64,000 nucleotides of DNA from Candidatus Faecicola pullistercoris (GCA_018714105.1 DVNW01000010.1:1-64000); one strand, 5' to 3'. Positions 35,282 to 44,968 are shown, numbered from the stretch's first letter. Notes: a model not told the origin generated them from the letters alone. Numbers and translations are program-made.

Positions 35282-36943
35282 TTATGCCGTTTCTATCGCG
35301 GCGTCTTCCTGCAATTTAAGAAGTTCGATTGCCTGCTCTCTGAGCTTGAATTTTTGTATTTTTCCGCTTGCCGTAACGGGGAAAGCGTCCATAATCCTTA
35401 CGTATTTGGGCGTTTTGTGTCTTGCCATGTGCGAGCGAACGTAATCCTTGATTTCCTCCTCGGTGAGGTTGTAGCCGTCTTTGAGAATAACGCATGCCAT
35501 TACCTCTTCGCCGTACTGCTTGCTGGGCACGCCTATAACCTGTACGTCCGAAATGCCCTCGTGAGTATAAAGGAATTCCTCTATCTCCTTGGGATAGATG
35601 TTTTCACCGCCGCGGATAATCATATCCTTTATTCGGCCGACGACTTTATAGTAACCCTGCTCGTCCACCGTGCAGAGGTCGCCGGTATGCAGCCAGCCGT
35701 CGGCGTCGATGGCCTGAGCGGTAGCTTCGGGCATTTTGTAGTAGCCCTTCATAATGTTATATCCTCTGGCGCAGAACTCGCCCGGTTTATGCGGACCGAG
35801 TTCCTCCCCCGTTTCGGGATCGATGATTTTGGTTTCCACGCCGGGAAATGCCCTGCCGACAGTGTTTACTCTCTGTTCGATAGAATCGTCTACCGTAGTC
35901 ATGGTACAGCCCGGCGAAGCCTCGGTCTGGCCGAAAACTATGGTGATATCCTTCATATGCATTTTATCCACGACTTCCTGCATTACCTTTATGGGGCACG
36001 GAGAACCTGCCATGATACCCGTCCTCATATGCGAAAGGTCGAATTTGGAAAATTCGGGATGTTCCAGCATTGCTATGAACATTGTGGGTACGCCGTGAAC
36101 AGCCGTGCATTTTTCGCTGTCGAGCGCGCTGAGCACGGAAAGGGGACGGAAATACTCGATAGGCACCATGGACGTCTTATGCGTGATACATGCCATAATC
36201 GCAAGTACCATGCCGAAGCAGTGGAAAAACGGAACGGTGATGCAAAGTTTATCGTTTTCGGTAAAGCGCATGCCGTCGCCTATGGTTTTACCGTTGTTTA
36301 CTATATTGTAGTGAGTAAGCATAACGCCTTTCGGAAAGCCCGTTGTTCCCGACGTATACTGCATATTGATAACCTCGTCCGGCGTCAGCGAGTTACTGTT
36401 TTCCGTAAAAAGTTTATCGGAATAGGCCTTGCCCATTTCTTTAAGCTTTTCAAAATTCATCATACCGTCGGGCGTATTCTCGCCGGCAAATACGATTCTT
36501 TCGAGGAAAGGCAGCTTTTCGTCTTTTACGACTCCGTCTGAAGAATTACGGATTTCGGGAATAAGCTCGTTTATGATGGCGACGTAGTCGCTGTCCTTGA
36601 ACCCTTGCATGGTAACCAGCATTTTGGTATCCGACTGTTTAAGCAGATATTCAAGTTCGAAAATTTTATAATTTGTGTTAACCGTTACCAGTATTGCGCC
36701 CATTTTGGCGGTGGCGAACAGCGTTATCAGCCATTCGGGGATATTTGTTGCCCACATGGCGACCTTCTCGCCCTTTCTGACGCCCGCGGCCAGCAGGCCT
36801 TTCGCGACGAGGGTGGTTTCCTCGTCAAATTCTTTCCATGTCCTGACGTAATCTCTGTCGGTGTATTTAACAGCTAAATTGTCGGGAAAGGCTACCGCGC
36901 ACTCGTGAAGCACTTCTCCGACCGTTTTGTTTAAAAATTCCAT
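35282..36943 (-). CDS. Acyl-CoA synthetase (AMP-forming)
   Basis: 553-residue member of the ANL superfamily. The phosphate loop is YTSGTTGFPKGVMLTH; other core motifs are FGQTEASPG, GWLHTGDL, GRIKDMIIRGGENIYP and the catalytic Lys in TASGKIQKFKLRE. It activates a carboxylic acid to acyl-AMP and then acyl-CoA; length and sequence suggest a medium- or short-chain substrate (inference). No beta-oxidation genes are nearby, so its role here is unclear. It follows the pseudouridine synthase gene by 31 bases, with AGAGG before the start. Confidence 0.92.
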   Translation of the reverse strand: MEFLNKTVGEVLHECAVAFPDNLAVKYTDRDYVRTWKEFDEETTLVAKGLLAAGVRKGEKVAMWATNIPEWLITLFATAKMGAILVTVNTNYKIFELEYLLKQSDTKMLVTMQGFKDSDYVAIINELIPEIRNSSDGVVKDEKLPFLERIVFAGENTPDGMMNFEKLKEMGKAYSDKLFTENSNSLTPDEVINMQYTSGTTGFPKGVMLTHYNIVNNGKTIGDGMRFTENDKLCITVPFFHCFGMVLAIMACITHKTSMVPIEYFRPLSVLSALDSEKCTAVHGVPTMFIAMLEHPEFSKFDLSHMRTGIMAGSPCPIKVMQEVVDKMHMKDITIVFGQTEASPGCTMTTVDDSIEQRVNTVGRAFPGVETKIIDPETGEELGPHKPGEFCARGYNIMKGYYKMPEATAQAIDADGWLHTGDLCTVDEQGYYKVVGRIKDMIIRGGENIYPKEIEEFLYTHEGISDVQVIGVPSKQYGEEVMACVILKDGYNLTEEEIKDYVRSHMARHKTPKYVRIMDAFPVTASGKIQKFKLREQAIELLKLQEDAAIETA

Positions 36944-36974
36944 ATATATTACCTCTTAAAAGTTAAAATCAAGT

Positions 36975-37700
36975 TCAGTTAGTCTTTTGCGTAAATGTAT
37001 CCAGATTGAAGTAACACCACGGCTTTTCATCCTCGGGAGGATAAACTCTGAAAACCAACTGCGTACCCGTAACGGGGTGTTTAAAGGAAATTTCCGTAGC
37101 CCACAGGGCGAGATTGCAGTTAGCGCGCGGCTTGTTTGCCGCGTATTTGAGGTCACCTGCAATGGGGTTACCTATATGAGCCAGCTGAACACGGATTTGG
37201 TGACTTCTGCCCGTGTCCAGCTTGACTAGCAACAAGGATAGCTTACCGCCGTCCAGCGAGCTCAGCACCTTGTAATCGAGCTCTGCCCGTTTCGCGTCTT
37301 CCGTAAGGGAAGGCACTACCTCAACGGTATTCGTACGGCAGTCCTTTTTCAGGTAATTAATCAGATGTTGTTGTTTGATTTTAGGCACGTCGTAAACGAC
37401 GGCAAGATATTTCTTGTCGAATTCGCCTTCTTTGATGGCTTTGCAGAGCCTGGCCGCCGCTTTGGAAGTTTTGGCAAACACCATGACTCCGCCCGTAGGC
37501 CTGTCCAGCCTGTGCACCAAGCCGAGATAGGCTTCGCCCGGCTTGTTGTATTTTTCGACGAGGTAGCGTTTAAGCAACCCGAGCAAATCGGGGTCGCCGC
37601 TATCGTCTGCCTGAGCGGACAGATTGTGCGGTTTTACTGCAACCAGAAGGTGGTTGTCCTCGTAAACTATTTTAATGTCGTTGTATGTAATATTGTCCAT
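36975..37700 (-). CDS. RluA-family pseudouridine synthase
   Basis: 241 residues. Catalytic Asp66 lies in HRLDRPTGGVMVF, and LDTGRSHQIRVQLAHIGNPI is the conserved substrate/core motif. There is no N-terminal S4 domain, as in the smaller RluA-type enzymes. The target is probably a uridine in 23S rRNA or a tRNA. It starts 3 bases after the methyltransferase stop, grouping two RNA-modification genes behind ileS. Confidence 0.93.
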   Translation of the reverse strand: MDNITYNDIKIVYEDNHLLVAVKPHNLSAQADDSGDPDLLGLLKRYLVEKYNKPGEAYLGLVHRLDRPTGGVMVFAKTSKAAARLCKAIKEGEFDKKYLAVVYDVPKIKQQHLINYLKKDCRTNTVEVVPSLTEDAKRAELDYKVLSSLDGGKLSLLLVKLDTGRSHQIRVQLAHIGNPIAGDLKYAANKPRANCNLALWATEISFKHPVTGTQLVFRVYPPEDEKPWCYFNLDTFTQKTN

Positions 37701-37703
37701 AGT

Positions 37704-38561
37704 CTAAAATGTTGCAAACGCGCTTGCCCCCGCAGGCAATACTATACCGCTTTGCAATGTAGGCAAACCTATTTCGTCGGCTTCGACTTTGCAGTCTCTG
37801 CCCAGCGCGAGTCTGATTATGTTTGACATTACCGAGGGTTGAAGTCCCGTGGTATACCCGTTTATCAGCACGAAAAGCGGATTGTCGCTAAGAAGTCCCG
37901 CGGTAAGTCTGACCAGTCCGAAGAGGTCGTTTTCTATTTTCCAGGTCTCGCCGCCCGGGCCTCTGCCGAAACTCGGCGGGTCCATAATCACGGCGTCGTA
38001 CTTTTTACCGCGTTTGATTTCTCTGCGGCAGAACTTGATGCAATCGTCTATTATATATCTTACGGGTTTGTCGGCAAGACCCGAAAGTCTTACGTTCTCA
38101 CCCGCTCTTTCCACCATGGCTTTCGCGCTGTCCACGTGGCAGACTTTTGCGCCCGCGTTAAGGCATGCAACCGTAGCTCCGCCCGTGTAAGCGAACAGAT
38201 TGAGCACTTCAACGGGACGCCCCGCGGCGCGGATAATGCCGTCCATTCTGTCCCAGTTCACTGCCTGCTCGGGAAACAGTCCGGTATGTTTGAAGCCCAT
38301 GAGTTTGAGCTTGAATTTCAGATTTCCGTATCCTACGGTAAAGCTTTCGGGCATAGGTCTCAGATAGGTCCAGCTGCCGCCGCCCGTACTGCTTCGCGTA
38401 TAATAGGCGGTCAGCCCGGGATAGTTTTTCATATCCGTATCGGAAGGCCAGATGACCTGCGGATCGGGGCGTAAAAGGATATAATCGGCCCATTTTTCCA
38501 GCTTATATCCGTCGCCCGTGGCTATGACCGTATAGTCTTTCCAACCGTCCGCGAGAAGCAT
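37704..38561 (-). CDS. Class I SAM methyltransferase (RlmI/RlmK-like)
   Basis: 285 residues. The SAM-binding motif I is LNLFAYTGGATVA; the catalytic motif is DPPSFGRGPGGETWK. This combination marks the methyltransferase family related to 23S rRNA m5C/m7G enzymes (RlmI, RlmK). It lacks an N-terminal PUA domain, so it is a shorter relative. The start lies 1-2 bases from the ileS stop, so translation is coupled. Confidence 0.85.
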   Translation of the reverse strand: MLLADGWKDYTVIATGDGYKLEKWADYILLRPDPQVIWPSDTDMKNYPGLTAYYTRSSTGGGSWTYLRPMPESFTVGYGNLKFKLKLMGFKHTGLFPEQAVNWDRMDGIIRAAGRPVEVLNLFAYTGGATVACLNAGAKVCHVDSAKAMVERAGENVRLSGLADKPVRYIIDDCIKFCRREIKRGKKYDAVIMDPPSFGRGPGGETWKIENDLFGLVRLTAGLLSDNPLFVLINGYTTGLQPSVMSNIIRLALGRDCKVEADEIGLPTLQSGIVLPAGASAFATF

Positions 38562-38562
38562 G

Positions 38563-41500
38563 TTACTTACTCCGTTTAACCGAAAGAGTTACCTGCCGTC
38601 CGTTTATATCCCATTCTTTGGAATAACCGTCGAGGCAATCCATTACGTCGTCGGCCAAGGTAACCTTTTTTACGAAGGGTACTTTGTCGATAATCTCTCT
38701 TACAGTCTTGTCGCCGCTGCAACCTATGATTATGCGGTCCGTAACTTCGAAGCCCGCTTCCTTACGCATGGTCTGAATCTTGCTTACCACTTCGCGTGCG
38801 ATACCCTCTTCGATCAGTTCGTCGGTAACCGCAGTATCCAGAATAACCGTCAAAGTGCCTTCGCTTTCGCTGCTGAATCCTTCTCGGTTCTTTACCGATA
38901 TAAGCAGATCGTCTTTGGAAAACTCCACTTCCTTCCCGTCGATAACGGTAGTGAAAACTCCGTTTTCCACGGCGTCTACTACGGCCGCGCCGTCCGCCTC
39001 GGCAAGGAAAGTTTTTATCTTACCCAGCAATGCGCCGTATTTGGGACCTACGGTTTTAAGCTGAGGCTTTAACTCGTAAGTAATGAACGCGCGCTCGTCG
39101 GCCTGTTGCTCTATTTCCTTGACGTTAAGCTCGTCTTTAACAAGTTCGGCAAGTTCATCGGTCAGTTTTGCGCCTTTAACATACATTTTGGAAAGAGGCT
39201 GGCGGTTTTTGATATTCGCCTTATTGCGGCAGGCACGCCCTAAAACGACTACGTTTATAACGTCTTTCATACCCTTTTCGAGGTCGGCGTCGATATAGCT
39301 TTCGTCGCAAACGGGAAAATCGGAAAGATGTACCGATTCGGGCGCGTCCTTAAAGAAGTTCACCACCAGATTGCGGTAGATGCTTTCCGCCATAAAGGGC
39401 GTGAAAGGCGCAAGCAGTCTGCTGAGCGTGGTAAGCACGGTATAAAGCGTAGTATAAGCGGCCAGTTTGTCCTCGGTCATGCCGCTTCCCCAGAAACGGT
39501 CTCTCGAACGGCGTACGTACCAGTTGGACAGATCGTCCGTAAACTCGGCGATTTTCCTCGCGCTTTCGGTAATCCTGTATTCTTCGAGGCCTTTATCCAC
39601 GTATTTGACAAGGCTGTTAAGGCCGGACAGAAGCCATTTATCCATAACGGTTAATTTACGGTCTTTGAGGCTGTACTCCGCGGGATTGAATTTGTCGATA
39701 TCGGCATACAGCACGAAGAACGCATAGGTATTCCACAGCGTACCCATAAACTTTCTCTGCGCTTCGCTGACGGCTTCGGCGTAAAATCTCGAAGGCAGCC
39801 AGGGCGCGGAACCGGTATAGAAATACCATCTGACGGCGTCGGCTCCCTGTTTGTCGAGTACGGAGAACGGGTCTACCACGTTGCCCTTGTGCTTGCTCAT
39901 TTTCTGACCGTCCTTGTCGTTGACGTGTCCGAGAACTATGCAGTTTCTGAAAGGCGCCTTGTCGAACAGCAAAGTCGAAACCGCAAGCAAGGTATAAAAC
40001 CAGCCTCTTGTCTGATCGACGGCTTCCGAAATAAAGTTCGCGGGGAATACCTTCTCGAAAATTTCCTTGTTTTCAAAAGGATAATGCCACTGCGCAAACG
40101 GCATCGAGCCGCTGTCGTACCAGCAGTCGAGCACTTCCGGCGTCCTGTGCATCGTGCCGCCGCATTCGCACTCGAAAGTAACGGCGTCGATATAAGGCTT
40201 ATGAAGTTCGGGAGCCTTGTCGAGCTTGCCGAGACGGCAAAGCTCTTCCCTGCTGCCCACAACGTGAGTTTTACCGCATTTGTCGCAGACCCAGATAGGC
40301 AGAGGCGTACCCCAGTATCTTTCGCGGGAAAATCCCCAATCTATTACGTTTTCAAGAAAGTTGCCCATACGCCCCGTTCCGATTGTGGGAGGCATCCAGT
40401 TAACGGAAGCGTTGTTTTTCAGAAGTTTGTCCCTTACCGCGGTCATTTTGATAAACCAGCTCGATCTTGCGTAGTACAGCAATGGGGTATCGCAACGCCA
40501 GCAGAAAGGATAACTGTGGGTAAATCTGAGCTTTTTGAACAAAAGCCCCGCCGCCTCTAATTTATCCATAACCACGCTGTCGCCGTCTTTAACGAACATA
40601 CCTTCGAGGTCGCCCGTTTCGGGAATGAAACGGCCTCTTTCGTCAACCATCTGAACGAAGGGCAAGCCATAATTCTTACCCACTTTGGCGTCGTCCTCGC
40701 CGAAAGCGGGCGCTATGTGTACGACGCCCGTACCGTCGGTAAGGGTAACGTACCCGTCGCAAGTGATATAAAATGCCTTTTTGTCGCCCTTATAAAAATC
40801 GAAAAGAGGCTCGTACTCTTTAAATTCGTAATCCTTTCCTTTTTTGCGCTCCGCGACTTCGTACGATTCGAACAGCGAAGGCACCAAAGCCTCGGCCAGA
40901 ATATAATAAACGCCGTCCGCCTTGATTTTTACGTAATCCTCCTTGGGATTCATGCAAAGCGCGACGTTGGAAGGAAGTGTCCACGGCGTGGTCGTCCAGG
41001 CCAGGAAGAAGGTATCGGCTTCGCCCTTTACCCTGAATTTGACGAAAATCGAGGTTTCCTCCACGTCCTTATAGCCCTGCGCTACCTCGTGGCTAGAAAG
41101 AGCGGTGCCGCAACGCGGACAGTAAGGCACGATTTTATGCCCCTTGTATATAAGGCCCATCTTGTCTATTTCTTTAAGCGACCACCACACGGATTCGATA
41201 TAATTGTCGTCGTAAGTGATGTAAGGATTATCCATATCGGCCCAGTATCCTACCCTGTCCGACATTACTTCCCATTCGCCCTTATATTTCCAGACGCTCT
41301 CCTTGCATTTTTTTATGAAGGGTTCGACGCCGTATTTTTCGATTTCCTGTTTTCCGTCTATGCCGAGAAGTTTTTCCACTTCGAGTTCGACGGGAAGCCC
41401 GTGCGTATCCCACCCCGCCTTGCGCAGAACGTGATAACCTTTCATGGTTTTATACCTGGGGATTATGTCTTTCATGACGCGCGTGAGTATATGTCCTATA

Positions 41501-41664
41501 TGCGGCTTACCGTTGGCGGTGGGAGGACCGTCGAAAAAGCTGAATTCCTTGCCGCCTTCGTTTTTGGCCACGCTTTTTTCAAAGATACGGTTTTCCTTCC
41601 AGAAAGCGAGAATATCCTTTTCTCTTTGGACGAAATCGAGTTTGGTGTCGACTTTATTATACAT
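38563..41664 (-). CDS. ileS: Isoleucyl-tRNA synthetase, type 2
   Basis: Charges tRNA-Ile. 1033 residues with HIGH at 55-58 (NGKPHIGHI) and KMSKH in GQKMSKHKGN. The CP1 editing domain lies in between, with WTTTPWTLPSN. Sequence and length match the eukaryote-like IleS2 group, which in several bacteria is mupirocin-insensitive (family knowledge; not tested here). The upstream leader is under 60 bases and holds a 16-base palindrome rather than a T-box. Consensus promoter at 41725-41753. The gene heads an operon of five. Confidence 0.96.
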   Translation of the reverse strand: MYNKVDTKLDFVQREKDILAFWKENRIFEKSVAKNEGGKEFSFFDGPPTANGKPHIGHILTRVMKDIIPRYKTMKGYHVLRKAGWDTHGLPVELEVEKLLGIDGKQEIEKYGVEPFIKKCKESVWKYKGEWEVMSDRVGYWADMDNPYITYDDNYIESVWWSLKEIDKMGLIYKGHKIVPYCPRCGTALSSHEVAQGYKDVEETSIFVKFRVKGEADTFFLAWTTTPWTLPSNVALCMNPKEDYVKIKADGVYYILAEALVPSLFESYEVAERKKGKDYEFKEYEPLFDFYKGDKKAFYITCDGYVTLTDGTGVVHIAPAFGEDDAKVGKNYGLPFVQMVDERGRFIPETGDLEGMFVKDGDSVVMDKLEAAGLLFKKLRFTHSYPFCWRCDTPLLYYARSSWFIKMTAVRDKLLKNNASVNWMPPTIGTGRMGNFLENVIDWGFSRERYWGTPLPIWVCDKCGKTHVVGSREELCRLGKLDKAPELHKPYIDAVTFECECGGTMHRTPEVLDCWYDSGSMPFAQWHYPFENKEIFEKVFPANFISEAVDQTRGWFYTLLAVSTLLFDKAPFRNCIVLGHVNDKDGQKMSKHKGNVVDPFSVLDKQGADAVRWYFYTGSAPWLPSRFYAEAVSEAQRKFMGTLWNTYAFFVLYADIDKFNPAEYSLKDRKLTVMDKWLLSGLNSLVKYVDKGLEEYRITESARKIAEFTDDLSNWYVRRSRDRFWGSGMTEDKLAAYTTLYTVLTTLSRLLAPFTPFMAESIYRNLVVNFFKDAPESVHLSDFPVCDESYIDADLEKGMKDVINVVVLGRACRNKANIKNRQPLSKMYVKGAKLTDELAELVKDELNVKEIEQQADERAFITYELKPQLKTVGPKYGALLGKIKTFLAEADGAAVVDAVENGVFTTVIDGKEVEFSKDDLLISVKNREGFSSESEGTLTVILDTAVTDELIEEGIAREVVSKIQTMRKEAGFEVTDRIIIGCSGDKTVREIIDKVPFVKKVTLADDVMDCLDGYSKEWDINGRQVTLSVKRSK

Positions 41665-41679
41665 AAAAACTCCTGAACA

Positions 41680-41695
41680 ACCCGTATATACGGGT
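41680..41695. promoter_or_regulatory. 16-base palindrome in the ileS leader
   Basis: ACCCGTATATACGGGT is a perfect palindrome 5 bases before the AGGAG of ileS and about 25 bases after the predicted start of transcription. It can be a DNA operator or a small hairpin (6-bp stem, ATAT loop) near the ribosome-binding site. Confidence 0.55.
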
Positions 41696-41724
41696 AAAAC
41701 GTTTAAATTAATAATATCTTAAAT

Positions 41725-41753
41725 ATTATAATTAAAATAAAAATCAATGTCAA
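41725..41753 (-). promoter_or_regulatory. Consensus sigma-A promoter of the ileS operon
   Basis: Exact TTGACA (41748-41753), 17 bases, exact TATAAT (41725-41730). Confidence 0.9.
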
Positions 41754-41774
41754 TCAAAAGGTATGCCAAAAAAT

Positions 41775-41800
41775 AAAAAAAGGCCGCCCTAACGGCGGCC
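41775..41800 (-). terminator. Terminator of the glycolytic operon
   Basis: Minus strand GGCCGCC-GTTAG-GGCGGCC followed by seven T residues, about 12 bases past the lipoprotein stop. Confidence 0.92.
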
Positions 41801-41812
41801 CGAAAAGCCTTT

Positions 41813-43282
41813 TTACATCACGTCGTAAACGATTTTCTCGTCGCCCTGCACGTTACGGACGTAAAACTCGAACGTACCGGCATTCGTAGTCGAAATATCC
41901 CCGTATTCGAGCACGGTGTATACGGTGGAGCCCGAAGACGATTTCTCGAGTTTGTAAAAACCTATGGTTCTTTTTTCCGGTTCCAGCGCGTACTGTTCCG
42001 CAAGGTTGAAATCCATTACGGTTTTATCGTTGTAAACCACGTGCATGTAAGCGTCCCCGAAAGAAAACTCCTGCCCTAACGAATATGCGGTTGTTATGGA
42101 ATCCCTGTTCATCAGAGTCATGGAAGTTACTATACGCTGAACGGTATACGAAACTTCGACGGGATATTGGTTTCCGTTGGGAGTGGTATAAATCAGTTTC
42201 AGTTTGAATACGCCGCCCAGCGAAGTATCGAAAGTAGACATATCCACGCTTACCGACTCGTCCAGCATGCTTACTTTTTTGGTAATGCCGCCGCCGAAGT
42301 CCAGAACGACGTAACTGTTTTTTATGTTGAGGGTATCGTCCCCGACGTTGTAACTCCATTCTCCCTCGGCCAGATCCACGCCTACCGATACGATATTGTT
42401 CTCGTCCACAACGGTGTATTTCACATTCTGCGTAAATACGAAATCCTTATCGGTGTTGCCCCATTTATAGCTGACGGTCAGTTCCTTTTCGCCCGCGGAA
42501 GAGGTGTCGAAACCCGAAATCATATCTGCGGTAAGGTCCACTCCTTTTATCGTGCCGTCCGAGCATACCACCGAAAACATACTGTCGTTAAGCTCTATCT
42601 GATCGCCCAGCATGTACACGTTTCCGATGTTGTTGTCCATAAGGATATTCATTGCGAAAACGTAGTCGACGATATCGTATTCTATTTCAAACGTCGTCGC
42701 ATAAAAGGTAAAGACGGCTTTTTTGTTTTCGCCGACGGTTTTGCTGTCGAAGCCGCTGAAACTGAAATTGTAACCGTTTCTGGTGCTTTCGCTGCTGAGC
42801 GGATAACTGCTGTACTTTCCGTTAGAGTAAAGAACCTTGAAATAACTTGTGCCGTACGCGAAAGTGCCGCCCACGGAATAGGTCGTGAACATGTTGCCCT
42901 TTTCAAGCTCGACTCCCACGATCTGCGTTGCGGTGCCGCTGTTTACGTAATAAGGTATTTTAAGAGACTTTCCTCCGTAAGTAACGGTCATATACTCAAC
43001 GCGGTTTTTGGCGTTCGTGCCGAAGTGCGAAACCGAAACCGCGCTGTCGGAAAGCGAAAATTTCGAGGTGCTTCCGTCGCTGAAAGAAACGGAAATTTCA
43101 CCTCCGGTCAGGTCGATGCTTTCGCCCGGAGCGTAATACTGCCTGGGCGCGGCGGAAAGAGTAATGGAAACCGCTTCTTTTTTATCCTTGTTTTTGTCGC
43201 CGCACGCCGAAAACAGCGTCGCCGAGAGAACAAGGCACGCAATCAAAGCAATAAACAATAACTTTTTTCCGCTTTTTTTCAT
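41813..43282 (-). CDS. Lipoprotein with repeated Ig-like domains
   Basis: 489 residues. The signal sequence ends with the lipobox LFSAC, so the protein is tethered to the outer membrane face. The mature part has four to five units of about 80-90 residues, each with a strand start and a YxxGxxF/LxxGEI turn (for example PGESIDLTGGEISV, VGGTFAYGTSYFKV, LGDQIELNDSMFSV, LGQEFSFGDAYMHV), like bacterial Ig-like (Big_3 type) repeats. Function unknown, possibly adhesion or glycan contact. It lies 2 bases after gpmI and is co-transcribed with glycolysis genes, an odd partnership. The ATG at 43282 has AAAGG 6 bases upstream. Confidence 0.8.
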   Translation of the reverse strand: MKKSGKKLLFIALIACLVLSATLFSACGDKNKDKKEAVSITLSAAPRQYYAPGESIDLTGGEISVSFSDGSTSKFSLSDSAVSVSHFGTNAKNRVEYMTVTYGGKSLKIPYYVNSGTATQIVGVELEKGNMFTTYSVGGTFAYGTSYFKVLYSNGKYSSYPLSSESTRNGYNFSFSGFDSKTVGENKKAVFTFYATTFEIEYDIVDYVFAMNILMDNNIGNVYMLGDQIELNDSMFSVVCSDGTIKGVDLTADMISGFDTSSAGEKELTVSYKWGNTDKDFVFTQNVKYTVVDENNIVSVGVDLAEGEWSYNVGDDTLNIKNSYVVLDFGGGITKKVSMLDESVSVDMSTFDTSLGGVFKLKLIYTTPNGNQYPVEVSYTVQRIVTSMTLMNRDSITTAYSLGQEFSFGDAYMHVVYNDKTVMDFNLAEQYALEPEKRTIGFYKLEKSSSGSTVYTVLEYGDISTTNAGTFEFYVRNVQGDEKIVYDVM

Positions 43283-43284
43283 AA

Positions 43285-44826
43285 TCAACCTTTAATAAGA
43301 GATTTGCCCGTCATCTCCGACGGAATCGCGAGCCCCATCATGGTCAGCATCGTAGGCGCAAGGTCGCAAAGACGTCCGCCCTCTCTCAGCTCGCCGTAGT
43401 TTTTAACGTCGTCCGCGATAATAACGGGTACGGGATTTGTGGAATGAGCCGTAAACACGCTGCCGTCCGAATCAATCATTTTATCCGCGTTGCCGTGGTC
43501 GGCCGTGATAATAGCCATGCCTCCGACGCCGAGTATTGCGGTAAGCAGTTCTTTAAGGCAGTTATCTACGGCTTCAACCGCTTTCACGGCCGCTTCCATA
43601 ACGCCGGTGTGCCCCACCATGTCGCAGTTGGCGTAGTTAAGTATCATCGCGTCGAATTCGCCCGACTCTATAAGCTCGACGGCTTTTCGGGTTACTTCGG
43701 GCGCGCTCATTTCGGGTTTAAGGTCGTAAGTCGCGACTTTCGGCGACGGAATAAGCACGCGGGTTTCTCCTTCGTTGGGCTGTTCTACGCCGCCGTTGAA
43801 GAAAAAGGTTACGTGCGCGTATTTTTCTGTTTCCGCTATGCGCAGCTGTTTTATACCGTTTTTAGCGAAGTATTCGCCCAGCGTATTTTCAAGTCTGTGA
43901 TTTTTGAACGCGACGGACACTTTATCGAAAGTAGCGTCATACTGTGTCATACAGACGTATTTAGGTGTCAGATATCCGCTCTTTCTCGTAAACCCGTCGA
44001 AATTCTCCGCCGTAAGCGCTCTCGTCATCTCTCTCGCCCTGTCGGGACGGAAGTTGAAGAATATAACGCTGTCGTCCTTTTCTATGGCGGCAACGGGTTT
44101 TCCGCCGTCGGTAATAACAACGGGCAGCACGAATTCGTCGGTAACACCCTGTTCGTAACTGTCGCGCACCGCTTTTTCCGCGTCCTCGGCCATAACGCCC
44201 TCTGAAACAGTCATCGCGTCGTAAGCCTTTTGCACTCTTTCCCAGCGGTTATCCCTGTCCATGGCGTAATATCTGCCGCTGACGGTGGCAATTTTGCCGA
44301 AGGAAATTTCCTTCATATACTTTTCGAGTTCGGCTATATATCCCGCTCCGCTCGTGGGAGAAACGTCCCTTCCGTCAAGGAAACAATGTACGTACACGTT
44401 GTCCAGCCCCTGCATTTTGGCCATTTTTATCAGCGCGAACAAGTGCTCCGTATGACTGTGCACTCCGCCGTCGCTCAACAGCCCCATAAGGTGCAGTTTT
44501 CTGCCCTTGCTTTTTACCGAAGCCATAGCGTCCAGAAACTCTTCGTTTTCGAAAAAATCCCCGTCCGATATGGATTTGCTTATTCGGGTAAGCTCCTGAT
44601 ACACTATCCTTCCTGCGCCGATATTGAGGTGTCCTACCTCGCTGTTGCCCATCTGACCGTCGGGCAGACCGACGTCCAGGCCGCTTGCGCCAATCTGCGT
44701 ATGCGAGTATTTTGCAATCAGACTTTTAATAAAGGGCGTACCCTCTACGCTAATCGCGTTACCGGGGCTTTCGGGGGCAATACCGAAGCCGTCCAGAATA
44801 ATCAATGCACAAAATCTTTTATTCAT
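43285..44826 (-). CDS. gpmI: Cofactor-independent phosphoglycerate mutase
   Basis: Interconverts 3- and 2-phosphoglycerate through a phosphoserine intermediate using two Mn2+ ions. 513 residues, a usual length. Asp12 (ILDGFG) and Ser62 (GNSEVGHLNIGAG) are in the phosphatase domain with the late TADHGNADK metal motif. RPDRAREMTRAL belongs to the transferase domain. The ATG at 44826 (MNKRFCALII) has AAAGG upstream; the longer frame is not supported. It lies after tpiA with a hairpin between. Confidence 0.97.
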   Translation of the reverse strand: MNKRFCALIILDGFGIAPESPGNAISVEGTPFIKSLIAKYSHTQIGASGLDVGLPDGQMGNSEVGHLNIGAGRIVYQELTRISKSISDGDFFENEEFLDAMASVKSKGRKLHLMGLLSDGGVHSHTEHLFALIKMAKMQGLDNVYVHCFLDGRDVSPTSGAGYIAELEKYMKEISFGKIATVSGRYYAMDRDNRWERVQKAYDAMTVSEGVMAEDAEKAVRDSYEQGVTDEFVLPVVITDGGKPVAAIEKDDSVIFFNFRPDRAREMTRALTAENFDGFTRKSGYLTPKYVCMTQYDATFDKVSVAFKNHRLENTLGEYFAKNGIKQLRIAETEKYAHVTFFFNGGVEQPNEGETRVLIPSPKVATYDLKPEMSAPEVTRKAVELIESGEFDAMILNYANCDMVGHTGVMEAAVKAVEAVDNCLKELLTAILGVGGMAIITADHGNADKMIDSDGSVFTAHSTNPVPVIIADDVKNYGELREGGRLCDLAPTMLTMMGLAIPSEMTGKSLIKG

Positions 44827-44931
44827 AATATACCTTTTTAAAACTTTTTTATCCTCAATCGCTTCCCGAATCGGCTGCAAAAATTATAACTGCCGTAAGT
44901 TAAAATACCGTTAAAACGGCATAATAATCCG

Positions 44932-44957
44932 AGGTCGGAAGCTGCGGCTTCCGACCT
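44932..44957 (-). terminator. Hairpin between tpiA and gpmI
   Basis: Perfect 11-bp stem AGGTCGGAAGC/GCTTCCGACCT with TGCG loop, 12 bases after tpiA. No T-tract, so a weak attenuator or 3' stabiliser within the operon. Confidence 0.5.
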
Positions 44958-44968
44958 GCGGACAGATA

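Noticed and set aside
41665-41760. T-box leader for ileS
   Set aside because: The leader is too short, with no specifier loop or T-box sequence; only a 16-base palindrome is present.
44932-44957. Strong terminator ending the pgk-tpiA unit
   Set aside because: No T-tract on either strand and gpmI lacks a good promoter, so read-through is expected.
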